From the NCBI GenBank assembly GCA_016190245.1, contig JACPQY010000024.1, positions 1 through 64,000 on the forward strand: 64,000 nt of DNA, given 5' to 3'. Of the stretch, positions 24,877-39,853 are shown piece after piece; position 1 is the stretch's first letter, and each line of letters opens with the position of its first letter. The position numbers and the translations under genes were made by a program. The notes beneath the pieces are model-generated. The model worked only from the letters and a program-made list of their open reading frames with translations, did not search any database and was not told the origin of the DNA. This DNA comes from Nitrospirota bacterium. Lineage in GTDB: Bacteria; JACPQY01.

Positions 24877-27489
24877 TCAGGCCGCCAGCATGTCCAAGAG
24901 CTCGTGGCGCATCCGCTCGATCCGGTCGGCGGACTCGATCTTCCCCCCGGCCACGTCCTGGACGTAGAAGACATCGATCGCCTTCTCCCCCTCCGTGTTG
25001 ACCTTGGCGAGGCGGATGGTGGTGTTCAGTTCGGCCAACTTCCTTGCGAGCGAGTAGAGCAGGCCCATGCGATCCTGGGCGATCACTTCCACAACCGTGT
25101 CCTTCAACGAGATCTCATTGTCGATGAGCACCTGGGGTTTCACACGCGGCAGGTATCGGTCCCGACCCGCGCCCTGGCTGAGCCTCTTCTCGACCAACTC
25201 CTGCACCTGGAGCTCCCCGCTCCAGGCCTTTTGGAGATCGGCCTTCAACTCTTCCCAACGTTCCAGCTCATCATACAACCGGCCGCTCGTATCCTCCACA
25301 TGGTAGAGATCGAGCACCCGTCCGTCGGCCGTCGTGTTGAGCTGGACCTTCAGGATGTTGAGCCCATAGGACGTGAGCGTTCCGGCGTGGCGGCTGAGGA
25401 GGGCCGGCTTGTCCCTCGTGGCGATGAGAAGCTCGAGCAGGGGTCGCTTCTGCAGGCGCCGGAGGGTCGCCACAAACGTCTTGTCGCGGATCTGATGCAG
25501 GATCTGGACGTGACGCGCCACTTTCCACGGCGGGTTCGACAGGACGTAGCTCGGGGGCAAAACCGCCAACTCGGCGCGCGCGACCTCGGCCGGAAGCTTC
25601 GCCGAGGCGCGCCGGACAATCTCCTCGACCCGCTCGTTCAGGCGCTGGCGCTCGTCGCGGTAGTCGGTCGGGTTGATCACCTCCGCCACCTTGATGAACA
25701 GCTCCTGCAGAAGCGTGGCCTTCCACTGGGTCCACGTGCCCGGCCCAACGGCCCGGGTGTCGCAGACCGTCAGGAGATACAAAAGAGTCACACGTTCCTC
25801 GGTCTGGATGCGCTCGGCCAGCCGGCGGATGAAGTCGGGGTCATCCGAATCCCGCTTGTACGCCGCGGTCGAGAGCAGGAGGTGTTGCTCCACCAGGAAG
25901 ACCAGGGTGTCGATCTCCTCGGCTTTCAGAGCCATCCGCTCCGCGATCTCCCTGGCCACGGCCGCCCCGCGATGAGAGTGGTCCTTTCCGGAACCCTTCA
26001 GGATGTCGTGAAAGAGGAGCCCCAAGGTGAGTACGAGGTCGTTCTTGAGGGCGCGCGCCAGGCGCGTGAGCATGGGCATTTCCCGCTGATAGCGCCCGTG
26101 CCTCAATTGCTTCCACTCCCACACGGCGCGCAACGTGTGCACGTCGGTCGTGTAGATGTGGTAGGCGTTGTGCTGAACTTGGCACCGCAGGCGCCCGAAT
26201 TCCGGAATGAGCCACCCGAAAAACCCGGATTCGTTCATCTGGAGCAGGACGGGTCCGAGGCCCGGCCCGGCCTCCATCAATGCCAGGAAGGCCGGCCAGG
26301 CTTCGTCCCGCCGTTGGGCGTCGTTCGAGAAACCCGCGACAGCCCCTTGGACTTCGGCGAGGCTTGCCGGGTCCACCTCCACATCCGCTTCCGCCGCCGC
26401 CCGGAAGGCTTCCAGGATGGCCACCGGCGTCGCCCCTTCGGCCTCCCATCTCACCCGGAACTTCTCTCCGGTGATGAGACCGCGCGGATGAACCGCCTCG
26501 GGGCGTTCGACCCCGGGAGGCGAGAGCCGATCCACGATTCGGTGAAGGATGCGCTCCGTCAGGAACTGGATCTCCCGGGCTTCGAGGTAGTAATCACGCA
26601 TGAAGGATTCCACACCGAGCCGCTGCGGGGTGTCGGCGTAGCCGAACGCCCGGCCGATCCGTTCCTGTTGATCGAACGTCAGGCGGTCGTTCCGGCGCCC
26701 CGTCTCGAAGTGGAGATCGTTCCGGACGCGCAACATGAAGGCCTGGGCTCGCCGGATCCGGTCCAATTCCGCCGGTGCGATGACATCGGATTGCTGCTCA
26801 GCCAGGCCTGCGAAAGGGCGGAAGGCCTTGGCGGCCCATTCCAGCACGTGGAGGTCGCGCAAGCCGCCCACACCGTCCTTGACGTGGGGCTCCAGGAGGT
26901 AGACCGAATCGCCGTACTTGGACCAGGCCGAATGCATATCCCCCATTTTCTCCCGAACAAAGGCCAGGGGATCCCGAAACACCTCCTCGCGAAGGGTCCG
27001 TCGCAAGCGTTCAACGAGGTCCGGATCGCCGAACACCAATCGGTGATCCAGCAACGCCGTGCGGGTCCGCGAGTCCTTGCTCGCCACTTCCGCGCATTCC
27101 TCCACCTTCCTGACCGCATGACCCACCTCGAGCCCGACGTCCCAGAGAAAGTACAGCAGGAACCGGACGAGCCCCTCCCCCGCCGGCTCATCCGAAGCAT
27201 GGAGGAAAAGCAGGTCCAGATCCGACTGGGGGCAGAGTTCCATCCGGCCGTAGCTACCGAGGGCCAGGATCGCCAGACCGGCGGGCGGCGCCGCGCCGGA
27301 GCCGCGGATCAGGCGAGTCAGGTCTTCGTCCATCTCGGTCGCATTTCGGCGCGCCAGATCGAGGCCCGAGGCCCCTGCGCGATGCGCCTCACGCAGGACG
27401 GCCATCCGCCGGCGGTAGCGGGACGTGAAATCCTCTTTCGCTCCCTCGCGGACCTCCGGCTGGAGATCGAGCCCCCTGAGACCGGTCAT
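24877..27489 (-). CDS. glnD: [Protein-PII] uridylyltransferase / uridylyl-removing enzyme
   Basis: GlnD senses glutamine and adds or removes UMP on PII proteins, setting nitrogen control. The 870-residue protein shows the nucleotidyltransferase motif GSYGRMELCPQSDLDLL (about residues 78-94), the HD hydrolase site in FHDILKGSGKDHSHRG (about 490) and two C-terminal ACT domains (about 685-765 and 795-870) for glutamine sensing. No glnB or glnK is in the window. It lies just downstream of the ntrY-ntrX pair on the same strand, separated by 188 bases, so nitrogen sensing and response genes are clustered here. Confidence 0.97.
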   Translation of the reverse strand: MTGLRGLDLQPEVREGAKEDFTSRYRRRMAVLREAHRAGASGLDLARRNATEMDEDLTRLIRGSGAAPPAGLAILALGSYGRMELCPQSDLDLLFLHASDEPAGEGLVRFLLYFLWDVGLEVGHAVRKVEECAEVASKDSRTRTALLDHRLVFGDPDLVERLRRTLREEVFRDPLAFVREKMGDMHSAWSKYGDSVYLLEPHVKDGVGGLRDLHVLEWAAKAFRPFAGLAEQQSDVIAPAELDRIRRAQAFMLRVRNDLHFETGRRNDRLTFDQQERIGRAFGYADTPQRLGVESFMRDYYLEAREIQFLTERILHRIVDRLSPPGVERPEAVHPRGLITGEKFRVRWEAEGATPVAILEAFRAAAEADVEVDPASLAEVQGAVAGFSNDAQRRDEAWPAFLALMEAGPGLGPVLLQMNESGFFGWLIPEFGRLRCQVQHNAYHIYTTDVHTLRAVWEWKQLRHGRYQREMPMLTRLARALKNDLVLTLGLLFHDILKGSGKDHSHRGAAVAREIAERMALKAEEIDTLVFLVEQHLLLSTAAYKRDSDDPDFIRRLAERIQTEERVTLLYLLTVCDTRAVGPGTWTQWKATLLQELFIKVAEVINPTDYRDERQRLNERVEEIVRRASAKLPAEVARAELAVLPPSYVLSNPPWKVARHVQILHQIRDKTFVATLRRLQKRPLLELLIATRDKPALLSRHAGTLTSYGLNILKVQLNTTADGRVLDLYHVEDTSGRLYDELERWEELKADLQKAWSGELQVQELVEKRLSQGAGRDRYLPRVKPQVLIDNEISLKDTVVEVIAQDRMGLLYSLARKLAELNTTIRLAKVNTEGEKAIDVFYVQDVAGGKIESADRIERMRHELLDMLAA

Positions 27490-27618
27490 GGCTCCTCGCG
27501 CTCCTCCGGTGGTTCAGGGGAGAAGTTCCGGCATGATCGTTTGCACATGACATTGCTTCGCTTGCTACTCTGCGAAGCGCTGCGTAGCACGAGTCGCTCG
27601 CCACGACAAGGGAACGGC

Positions 27619-27664
27619 GTCATGGCGAGGGAGACCGCCATGGCGAACGACCGAAGCCATCTCC
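27619..27664 (+). repeat. GTCATTGCG-type dispersed repeat in the glnD-ntrX gap
   Basis: GTCATGGCGAGGGAGACC through CGACCGAAGCCATCTCC matches the minus-strand copy at 20429-20465 at both ends. It fills part of the 188-base gap between ntrX and glnD, where no gene is seen, and may separate their transcripts. Confidence 0.6.
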
Positions 27665-27677
27665 GACACCACTTGCC

Positions 27678-29072
27678 CTATGCACCGCCGGGCTTGCCCG
27701 CCGGCGCATCCGGATCGCGCACGGGAATGTCGTACTGCTTGATCTTGCGCCAGAGGTGCGCGCGGTCGATACCGATGGCCTGGGCCGTGCGCCCGACGTG
27801 ATAGCCGAACTCCTCCAGCTTCTCCTGAATGTAGCGCCGCTCGAAGTTGCGCCGCGCCTCTCGAAGGGTCAGGTCCCGGATGTCGTCAAACATCGCCTTG
27901 CGAGCGGAGACGTCGCTCCTCTGGAAGTGGGCCGGGAGGTCGCCGGCCTCGATCCGCGCCCCTTTGGAGAGCACGACCAGCCGTTCCACGGCGTTCTTGA
28001 GCTCCCGCACATTGCCGGGCCACGGGTACTTCTCCAGGGTGCGCATCACCTCCTCCGACACCTCTTTCATCGGGAGTTCCCCCTCCCGGTGGAATTCCTC
28101 CAGGAAGGTCCGAACCAGTGCGGGAATGTCCTCAGCGCGCTCCCTCAGGGGCGGCACGCTCAGCGGGATGACGTTCAACCGGTAGTACAAGTCCTCCCTG
28201 AATCTCCGCTGCCGGATCTCCTCCTCAAGGACTTTGTTGCTGGCCGCGAGGACTCGGACGTCCACCTCCTGGGCCGTCGTCCCGCCCACCCGCTCGAAGG
28301 TTCGCTCCTGAAGGATCCGCAGGATCTTGGCCTGCGTCCGCAGCGACATGTCGCCGATCTCGTCCAGGAACATCGTGCCTCCGTGTGCGAGATCGAACCG
28401 GCCGGGCTTGAAGCGATCCGCGCCCGTGAAGGCCCCCTTCTCGTACCCGAACAGCTCGCTCTCGATCAGGTCCTCGGGGATGGCGGCGCAGTTCACCTGC
28501 ACGAAGCGCTGCTCGGCGCGGCGGCTGAGGGCGTGCACGAGACGCGCCACCACCTCCTTGCCGGTCCCATTCTCACCCGAGATCAGGACCGAGCTGTGGG
28601 TGGGCGCCACCGTCGCAAGGGTCTCGCGCAGCCGGACGATCGCGGGGTTCGCCCCGGTCAACTCCACTTTCACGGCCGCCTTGGGACGCTGAAGCCGCGC
28701 CCTCTCCTGTCGCTGGGCCTCGAGGGCGTTCTCGATGAGACGGAGGACCTGGTCCACGTCGAAGGGCTTTTCGATGAAGTGGTACGCCCCCAGTTTCGTC
28801 GCCTTCACAGCCGTGTCCACGTTCCCGAACGCGGAGACCATCAACGTAACCATCCCCGGCGCGATTTCCCGCGACCGTCGCAACACCTCCATCCCATCCA
28901 GCCCCGGCATGGCGATGTCCAGGAGCATCAGATCCGGCTCACTCTTCCGGATGGCCGAAAGGGCCGACTCGCCATCGGGCGCCGCGCAGACCCGGTAGCC
29001 CTCTTCCTCGAGGAATCCCTTCAGTGTGGTGCGGATCTTTTCTTCGTCGTCTACAACAAGAATGGTGGACAT
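27678..29072 (-). CDS. ntrX: NtrX-type sigma-54 response regulator
   Basis: The 464-residue regulator has a receiver domain with phospho-acceptor D52 (MLLDIAMPG), an AAA+ domain with Walker A GENGTGKE and the sigma-54 loop GAFTGA, and a Fis-type helix-turn-helix ending GRTAQAIGIDRAHLWRKIKQ, which resembles NtrX more than NtrC. The frame is open upstream inside ntrY, but ATG 29072 starts the receiver (MSTILVVDDEE) one base after the ntrY stop. It should be phosphorylated by NtrY and act in nitrogen, envelope or redox responses. Confidence 0.9.
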   Translation of the reverse strand: MSTILVVDDEEKIRTTLKGFLEEEGYRVCAAPDGESALSAIRKSEPDLMLLDIAMPGLDGMEVLRRSREIAPGMVTLMVSAFGNVDTAVKATKLGAYHFIEKPFDVDQVLRLIENALEAQRQERARLQRPKAAVKVELTGANPAIVRLRETLATVAPTHSSVLISGENGTGKEVVARLVHALSRRAEQRFVQVNCAAIPEDLIESELFGYEKGAFTGADRFKPGRFDLAHGGTMFLDEIGDMSLRTQAKILRILQERTFERVGGTTAQEVDVRVLAASNKVLEEEIRQRRFREDLYYRLNVIPLSVPPLRERAEDIPALVRTFLEEFHREGELPMKEVSEEVMRTLEKYPWPGNVRELKNAVERLVVLSKGARIEAGDLPAHFQRSDVSARKAMFDDIRDLTLREARRNFERRYIQEKLEEFGYHVGRTAQAIGIDRAHLWRKIKQYDIPVRDPDAPAGKPGGA

Positions 29073-29073
29073 G

Positions 29074-31287
29074 TCACTTCCCCACCGGCAGCGAAATCCG
29101 GAACACCGCCCCATGTGGCAGGTTGGCGCCCACCCGAATCGAGCCGCCGTGGTCGTCCACGATCCGCTGCACGATGGCGAGCCCGAGACCCATACCCTTC
29201 TTGCCGTAGGAGAAATACGGCTCGAAGATCCGTTCAAGGATTTCGGCCGGCACTCCCGGGCCCGTGTCCGAGACGGTGAGCGTGGCGGTGCGCGCGTCTT
29301 CTTCAAGCCGCGTGCGCACCTCCACCCTCCCCTGCTTCCCGCCCAACGCGGTCACCGCATTGTCGAGGAGGTTGATCAGCGCCTGTCGGAGCTGGCTGCG
29401 GTCCGCGATGATGGCCTGCGCCCCGTTGCGTCGGAGGCCGAATTCGATGGCGGGGTGGGCCTGCCGGTAGAGCGGCAGCACCTCGTCCACCAATGCCCCG
29501 AGGTCGCACTCCACGGGCTGGTAGGCGGGGATCCGCGCCAGGTCCGTGAGCGCGTTCACCAAGCCCTTCATCTCGTCCACCTGCGAGATGATCGTGCGGG
29601 TGCACTCGTCGAAGGTCCCCTTCCCATCCTCCAGGAGTTGGGGATAGCGTTTCCGCAGACGTTGGGCCGAGAGTTGAATGGGCGTGAGCGGGTTCTTGAT
29701 CTCATGTCCCAGCCGCTTGGCCACCTCGCGCCAGGCGGTTTCCTTCTGGGCCCGGATGAGGTCGCTGACGTCGTCGAACACAACGACCCAATGGGCGTCG
29801 CCCTCGGCCGGATGGCCTTCCCGCTCTCCGAGCAGTCTCGTGACCACGACGCGGAAGCAGCGCACGCCCTGCGCGGTCCGGCTGACGACCTCCCCTTCCG
29901 GCGCTTCGCGCGACCCGGCCTCGGCGCCCCGAATCATGTCCGAGAGAGGGCGGGCGAGGTCGGGGAATACCTCGTGGTACGTCCGCCCGGCCACGCCGGC
30001 GGTGTCCACGTCGAACACGCGTGCCAACGAGCGATTGACGGTCACGACCTTGCCTCGAGCATCCAAGGTCATCACGCCCGATGCCACGCTGGCCAGGATG
30101 GCCTCCATGTCGGCCGCACGCCTCCGCACCTCTCGGTTGGCCGCCTCGATCTCGTCGGTCTTCCGCTTCAGGTCGGAGCTCATCCGGTTGAACGATTCGA
30201 GCAGGATTCCCATTTCATCGCCCCGTTTCAGGTTGACCGTGAACCCCAACTCGCCCGCGGCCAGCCTGCGCGTGGCTCGGGAAAGCTCCCGGATCGGGAC
30301 CGTCAGCCAACCCGAGAGATAGAATCCGATCCAACTCGCCGCGAACAGGGAGAGGAGCCCGATAATCACCAGAATCGTCTGCTGCTGCAACCGGTTGAGA
30401 GGGACCCGCATGGACTGCATCGAGAGAAACTCGCGGTACGTGCGCTCGGCTTCGTGGATTTTGTTCACGAGGTTCCTGGGGAGAACAAGGCTGACGGCCA
30501 CGGCCCCGACCGTCCCCCCCCCCGGCGCGCCGATGGGTGCGACGGCCTTCACCATCTCCTGCTGCCGATCCTGAAAGGGCAGGAGTTGATGCACGTTCTC
30601 GCCCGCCGCGGCCTGCGCCCACAGATCCTCCGGTGTCTCCAGATAGGGCGTGTCCTGCTCCACGTCCACCCGCGTAATCGAGCGCCCGTCCGCCATGCGC
30701 AGCTCGATCGCGTACAGGCCGTGGCGTTTGAGCCTCGACGACAACCGCTCGTGCACCTCCGCGAGCGGTGCGTCCCCGGCTGGATACGCCTCGGACACGT
30801 CCTGCGCCACCTCCTGCGCGGCCGTTTCCGCCTGATCCACCACCGAGGCGTAGTAGGTCTGCGCAACGTCCATCGCCTCCGCCAGCGTACGCTCCACCTC
30901 GCGGCCGAACCACATCTGCACGGACAGCCGCACGAAATCCGAGGCGATGTAGAGCAGGACCGCCATGGGGATGAAGGAGAGGCCGACGAACGCGAGCACG
31001 ATCTTGGTCCGGAGCGAACTGCCCAGCACGCCCGTGCGGCGCTCGATGATGAGCTTGTAGACATTGCGCAGGACGAGGAAGAGCATCAGGACGATGAGGA
31101 GGGCGTCGAGATTGACGAGGGAGAAAAACAGGATCTGCGCGGACCCCGGGATGGGCAGGGGCGCGTACCGATGTTCCAAATAGAACACCACCGGGATGAC
31201 GACCGCGAGGATTCCGACGATCGTCCATTCGCGCTTCCGCCGGCGCCGCTCGCGCAAGGCGTCGCTGTCCGGTCCGCTGAGTTCCAT
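29074..31287 (-). CDS. ntrY: NtrY-type membrane sensor histidine kinase
   Basis: The 737-residue kinase has several N-terminal membrane helices, a periplasmic region of about 190 residues, a HAMP domain (about 300-355), a PAS domain (about 365-480), the NtrY-typical phospho-acceptor box GHEIKNPLTPIQLSAQRL (histidine near residue 528) and a GHKL ATPase domain at the end. It pairs with ntrX one base downstream. A C10 run (30514-30523) encodes glycines in the periplasmic part. A TATAAT box lies 14 bases before its start. A divergent DUF47-PiT operon begins 78 bases away. Confidence 0.92.
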   Translation of the reverse strand: MELSGPDSDALRERRRRKREWTIVGILAVVIPVVFYLEHRYAPLPIPGSAQILFFSLVNLDALLIVLMLFLVLRNVYKLIIERRTGVLGSSLRTKIVLAFVGLSFIPMAVLLYIASDFVRLSVQMWFGREVERTLAEAMDVAQTYYASVVDQAETAAQEVAQDVSEAYPAGDAPLAEVHERLSSRLKRHGLYAIELRMADGRSITRVDVEQDTPYLETPEDLWAQAAAGENVHQLLPFQDRQQEMVKAVAPIGAPGGGTVGAVAVSLVLPRNLVNKIHEAERTYREFLSMQSMRVPLNRLQQQTILVIIGLLSLFAASWIGFYLSGWLTVPIRELSRATRRLAAGELGFTVNLKRGDEMGILLESFNRMSSDLKRKTDEIEAANREVRRRAADMEAILASVASGVMTLDARGKVVTVNRSLARVFDVDTAGVAGRTYHEVFPDLARPLSDMIRGAEAGSREAPEGEVVSRTAQGVRCFRVVVTRLLGEREGHPAEGDAHWVVVFDDVSDLIRAQKETAWREVAKRLGHEIKNPLTPIQLSAQRLRKRYPQLLEDGKGTFDECTRTIISQVDEMKGLVNALTDLARIPAYQPVECDLGALVDEVLPLYRQAHPAIEFGLRRNGAQAIIADRSQLRQALINLLDNAVTALGGKQGRVEVRTRLEEDARTATLTVSDTGPGVPAEILERIFEPYFSYGKKGMGLGLAIVQRIVDDHGGSIRVGANLPHGAVFRISLPVGK

Positions 31288-31301
31288 TAGTGCTCGGGAG
31301 G

Positions 31302-31307
31302 ATTATA
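31302..31307 (-). promoter_or_regulatory. TATAAT -10 box of ntrY
   Basis: On the minus strand a perfect TATAAT sits 14 bases before the ntrY ATG at 31287. The expected -35 position reads TAGAGG, which is weak. The transcript would have a leader of only a few bases and no clear ribosome-binding site. Confidence 0.4.
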
Positions 31308-31365
31308 TCGGACTCACGCCCTCACCTCTATTGCAAGCCCCGTGGGGCTATGGTACACGGGCGGC

Positions 31366-31992
31366 ATGTTTGACCAACTCCTCCCAAAAAAGCGGGAATT
31401 CTTCGACGCCTTCGAGGAGCATGCCGCGAAGACTCTCCAAGCCGCCCAGGTGCTCCTCAACATGTTGAAAAGCCCCGTCGACCTCGACCTTCGAGCCCGC
31501 GACGTGGATGAACTGGAACACGCGGGCGATACGATCACCCACGACACAATGAACATGCTCCACAAAACGTTTGTGACGCCGCTCGACCGCGACCAGATTC
31601 ACGAGCTCATGAGCCGATTGGACGACATCCTCGACCTCATAGACGGTGCCGCGGAACTCATCGTTCTCTACGAAATCAAGGACATCACTCAGGAGGCGCG
31701 GGCGCTCGCGGACGTCCTGGTCCGATCCGTCGAAGCCGTCCAGACGGCCGTCGGAGGGTTGAAAGACGCCAAGAACAACGAACAAGTCCTGCGGACGTGC
31801 ATCGAGATCAACCGATTCGAGAACGAGGCCGACCAGATCCTCCGCCGGGCCGTCGCCAACCTCTTCAAGTCCAAGATCGATCCCCTGGTGGTGCTCAAGT
31901 GGAAAGAGATCTACGAGCACCTCGAAACAGCCACGGACCGGTGTGAAGACGTCGCCGACGTCATCCAAGGCATCATTCTCGAGCGGGCCTGA
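31366..31992 (+). CDS. DUF47 (PhoU-like) phosphate-transport accessory protein
   Basis: The 208-residue all-helical protein belongs to the DUF47/YkaA family, PhoU-like proteins that accompany PiT transporters and are thought to regulate them. The family signs are FFDAFEEHA near the N-terminus, LEHAGDTITHDTMNML and EIYEHLETATDRCEDVADVIQGI at the end. ATG 31366 is chosen because the family starts with a 'MF..L.P' sequence. A PiT transporter follows 71 bases later, supporting the role. Confidence 0.92.
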   Translation: MFDQLLPKKREFFDAFEEHAAKTLQAAQVLLNMLKSPVDLDLRARDVDELEHAGDTITHDTMNMLHKTFVTPLDRDQIHELMSRLDDILDLIDGAAELIVLYEIKDITQEARALADVLVRSVEAVQTAVGGLKDAKNNEQVLRTCIEINRFENEADQILRRAVANLFKSKIDPLVVLKWKEIYEHLETATDRCEDVADVIQGIILERA

Positions 31993-32063
31993 CCGGGTGG
32001 ACGCCGGGCCCTTCATGAGGTCGGCCGTTCGCGTCCCGCATCCGGTGCCGCGATAGAGCCATC

Positions 32064-33077
32064 ATGGACTCTCAGTCCGCTTCTCTCCTCTGGATCGTCG
32101 TCGTCGCCGCCCTCATCTTCGATTTCGCGAACGGCTGGAACGATTCCGCCAATGCCATCGCGACCGTCGTGTCCACACGCGTTCTTCGCCCGCTCTGGGC
32201 CGTCCTCATCGCCGGGGTCCTCAACTTCGCCGGCGCGTTCATCTCCGTGAAGGTCGCCAAGACCATCGGCGGCGGGCTCGTGGATCCAATGATTGTGACG
32301 CATCACGTCGTCTTGGCCGCCATGATCAGCGGCGCCTTGTGGGTTACGGTCTGCACGTTTCTGGGGCTGCCGATCAGCGGATCCCATTCTCTCATCGGCG
32401 GCGTGATGGGTGCGGTGATGGCGGGCCACGGGTTCGATGCCCTCAAGATGGGCGGGATCCGGACGATCCTCCTAGCCCTCCTCGTCTCTCCGATTCTGGG
32501 CTTCGTCCTCGCCTACGTCCTGCAGTATCTCACCTACATCTTCGCCTCGCGGATGTCCCCGGCCCGGGTCCGGTCCGTGTTCTCCAGACTCCAACTCGTG
32601 TCCATGGGCTATATGGCAATCCAGCACGGGCAAAATGACGCTCAGAAGGTCATGGGCGTCATCACGATGGCGCTGATCGCCGGCGGTCACTGGCCGGGGC
32701 TCGAAGCGGGCATCCCGCTCTGGGTCAAACTCGCCTGCGCCGTCGCCATGGGGCTGGGCACCGCCGCCGGCGGGTGGAGGGTGATCCGCACGCTCGGGAT
32801 GAAGTTGGCTCACCTGCAACCGATCCACGGATTCGCGGCGGAGACGGGCGCCGGCTGCGTGCTTCAGATCGCGGCGTCTTTCGGCGTGCCGGTCAGCACA
32901 ACCCATACGATCACGGGCTCCGTCATGGGCGTGGGCGCTTTCAAGAGCTTCTCCGCCGTCAAGTGGGGCATCGGCACCAAGATCCTCTACGCCTGGATTC
33001 TCACCTTCCCCGCGACCATCCTCCTGGCCTACGGGCTCGTCCGGCTGCTCGATCTCGCCGGGCGACTGCTGCCCTGA
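32064..33077 (+). CDS. pit: PiT-family inorganic phosphate transporter
   Basis: The 337-residue protein has about ten membrane helices and the two inverted PiT signature blocks: FANGWNDSANAIATVVSTR near the N-terminus and the second in IQHGQNDAQKVMG, plus LPISGSHSL and VPVSTTHTITG repeats. It should take up phosphate with protons or sodium. It is encoded just after the DUF47 protein. The gene ends tail-to-tail with folD, with a dispersed repeat between. Confidence 0.95.
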   Translation: MDSQSASLLWIVVVAALIFDFANGWNDSANAIATVVSTRVLRPLWAVLIAGVLNFAGAFISVKVAKTIGGGLVDPMIVTHHVVLAAMISGALWVTVCTFLGLPISGSHSLIGGVMGAVMAGHGFDALKMGGIRTILLALLVSPILGFVLAYVLQYLTYIFASRMSPARVRSVFSRLQLVSMGYMAIQHGQNDAQKVMGVITMALIAGGHWPGLEAGIPLWVKLACAVAMGLGTAAGGWRVIRTLGMKLAHLQPIHGFAAETGAGCVLQIAASFGVPVSTTHTITGSVMGVGAFKSFSAVKWGIGTKILYAWILTFPATILLAYGLVRLLDLAGRLLP

Positions 33078-33104
33078 ACCGACAAGGCTCTTCCGGCCTT
33101 TCCG

Positions 33105-33196
33105 GGTAGGTGCAGCCCCTTGCCCAGGAGGGCATGGGGCCATGATAGGTTGTGGCCCAGGATGGGCCACATAGAACATGGCCTTCAGGGTGCGTC
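33105..33196 (-). repeat. Dispersed two-hairpin repeat, copy 2
   Basis: The minus strand matches copy 1 (6043-6135) along nearly its full length. Its first stem is GTGGCCC (33152-33158) / GGGCCAC (33164-33170), whereas copy 1 has GCGGCCC/GGGCCGC. One base pair has changed on both sides, so pairing is kept. The second stem is TGCCC/GGGCA. It fills the gap between the convergent pit and folD genes and may act as a two-way terminator. Confidence 0.85.
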
Positions 33197-33207
33197 TGAG
33201 ACACGGC

Positions 33208-34080
33208 CTACCTGTCCGCCCTGCCGGCGGAAAGGCCGCGGCTACCCGCCGGGGTCCGCGCCGCCCCTAGCACATTGCGCATCAGCATCGCCACGGTAAG
33301 GGGGCCGACCCCACCGGGCACGGGCGTCACACCCCACGCCCTCGCGGACACCGACTCAAAATCCACATCCCCCACCAGCTTGCCATCCACGCGAGAGGTC
33401 CCGACGTCGATCACAACCGCGCCCTCCTTCACTTCCTCACCCTTCAGCGTTCGAGGCACACCGACCGCCGCGACGATCAGATCGGCCTGACGCGTCATCT
33501 CGCCGCGGTCTCTCGTGCGCGTGTGACATTGGGTGACCGTGCAATGTCGCCCAAGCAGGAGCGCGGCCATCGGCTTGCCCACGATCAGGCTCCGACCGAG
33601 CACCACCGCATGCCGCCCCACAAGCTCGACCTGATAGTAATCGAGCAGTGCCAGGATTCCGGCCGGCGTGCACGGCACAAAACCTGGCCGGCCCGCCGCC
33701 AGCTTCCCGATGTTCTCCGGGTGGAGACCGTCCACGTCCTTGTCGGGCGACACCGCTTCCTGCACCTCGAAAGGATCGAGGCCGCGCGGCAGAGGAAGCT
33801 GGACGAGGATTCCGTGGACCGAGCCATCCTCGTTGAGCTCCTTCACCCGGCCCATAAGTTCGCTCCGTGTCGTCGAAGCCGGCAAGTCCACCCGCGTCGA
33901 GCGGATCCCGACCTCCTGACACGCCTTCTCCTTCTGCCCTACGTACACCTTGGAAGCCGGGTCCTCTCCCACAAGCAGAACGACCAGGTGAGGTTGCACC
34001 CCCTGCTGCCGGAGCACAGCGACGTCCTGCTTCACGCCCTCGCGGATCTTCGCCGCGAGCGTCTTGCCTTCCAGTACCAT
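33208..34080 (-). CDS. folD: Methylenetetrahydrofolate dehydrogenase / cyclohydrolase
   Basis: FolD interconverts 5,10-methylene-, methenyl- and 10-formyl-tetrahydrofolate using NADP. The 290-residue protein has the catalytic YVGQKEKAC (tyrosine and lysine), QLPLPRGLD, the DVDGLHPEN block, the nucleotide-binding GRSLIVGKPMA and the C-terminal TPVPGGVGPLT. Several starts exist upstream; ATG 34080 is chosen because GGAG lies seven bases before it and the family begins there. The last 15 or so residues (AGSRGLSAGRADR) extend past the usual end. Confidence 0.95.
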   Translation of the reverse strand: MVLEGKTLAAKIREGVKQDVAVLRQQGVQPHLVVLLVGEDPASKVYVGQKEKACQEVGIRSTRVDLPASTTRSELMGRVKELNEDGSVHGILVQLPLPRGLDPFEVQEAVSPDKDVDGLHPENIGKLAAGRPGFVPCTPAGILALLDYYQVELVGRHAVVLGRSLIVGKPMAALLLGRHCTVTQCHTRTRDRGEMTRQADLIVAAVGVPRTLKGEEVKEGAVVIDVGTSRVDGKLVGDVDFESVSARAWGVTPVPGGVGPLTVAMLMRNVLGAARTPAGSRGLSAGRADR

Positions 34081-34183
34081 CCCCATGCTCCGAGCCCCTT
34101 TAGCGCGGGCCCGCCGCTCCGCTCCCGATGCCGGCATCCATGCCGCGTCTCTATCAACCGCCCCCCCGTCTGTCAAACCTTGA

Positions 34184-39737
<5,554 letters not shown>

Positions 39738-39853
39738 CGCCGCCACCCCGCGCTCCCCCGGCGCCGTTTGACGGCGGCACCTCCCATGTGAAAAAATAGG
39801 TTGTGGCTTGCAGGGATGCCGGAGGGCGGACACTCCCACCTCGTTCCTTTCCT

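Noticed and set aside
24589-27801. Long plus-strand open frame of about 1070 codons opposite glnD
   Set aside because: It is antisense to a clearly conserved gene, has no recognisable domain and is explained by GC-rich codon bias. Similar frames opposite ntrY, uvrB, thpR-cinA and the giant gene were dropped for the same reason.
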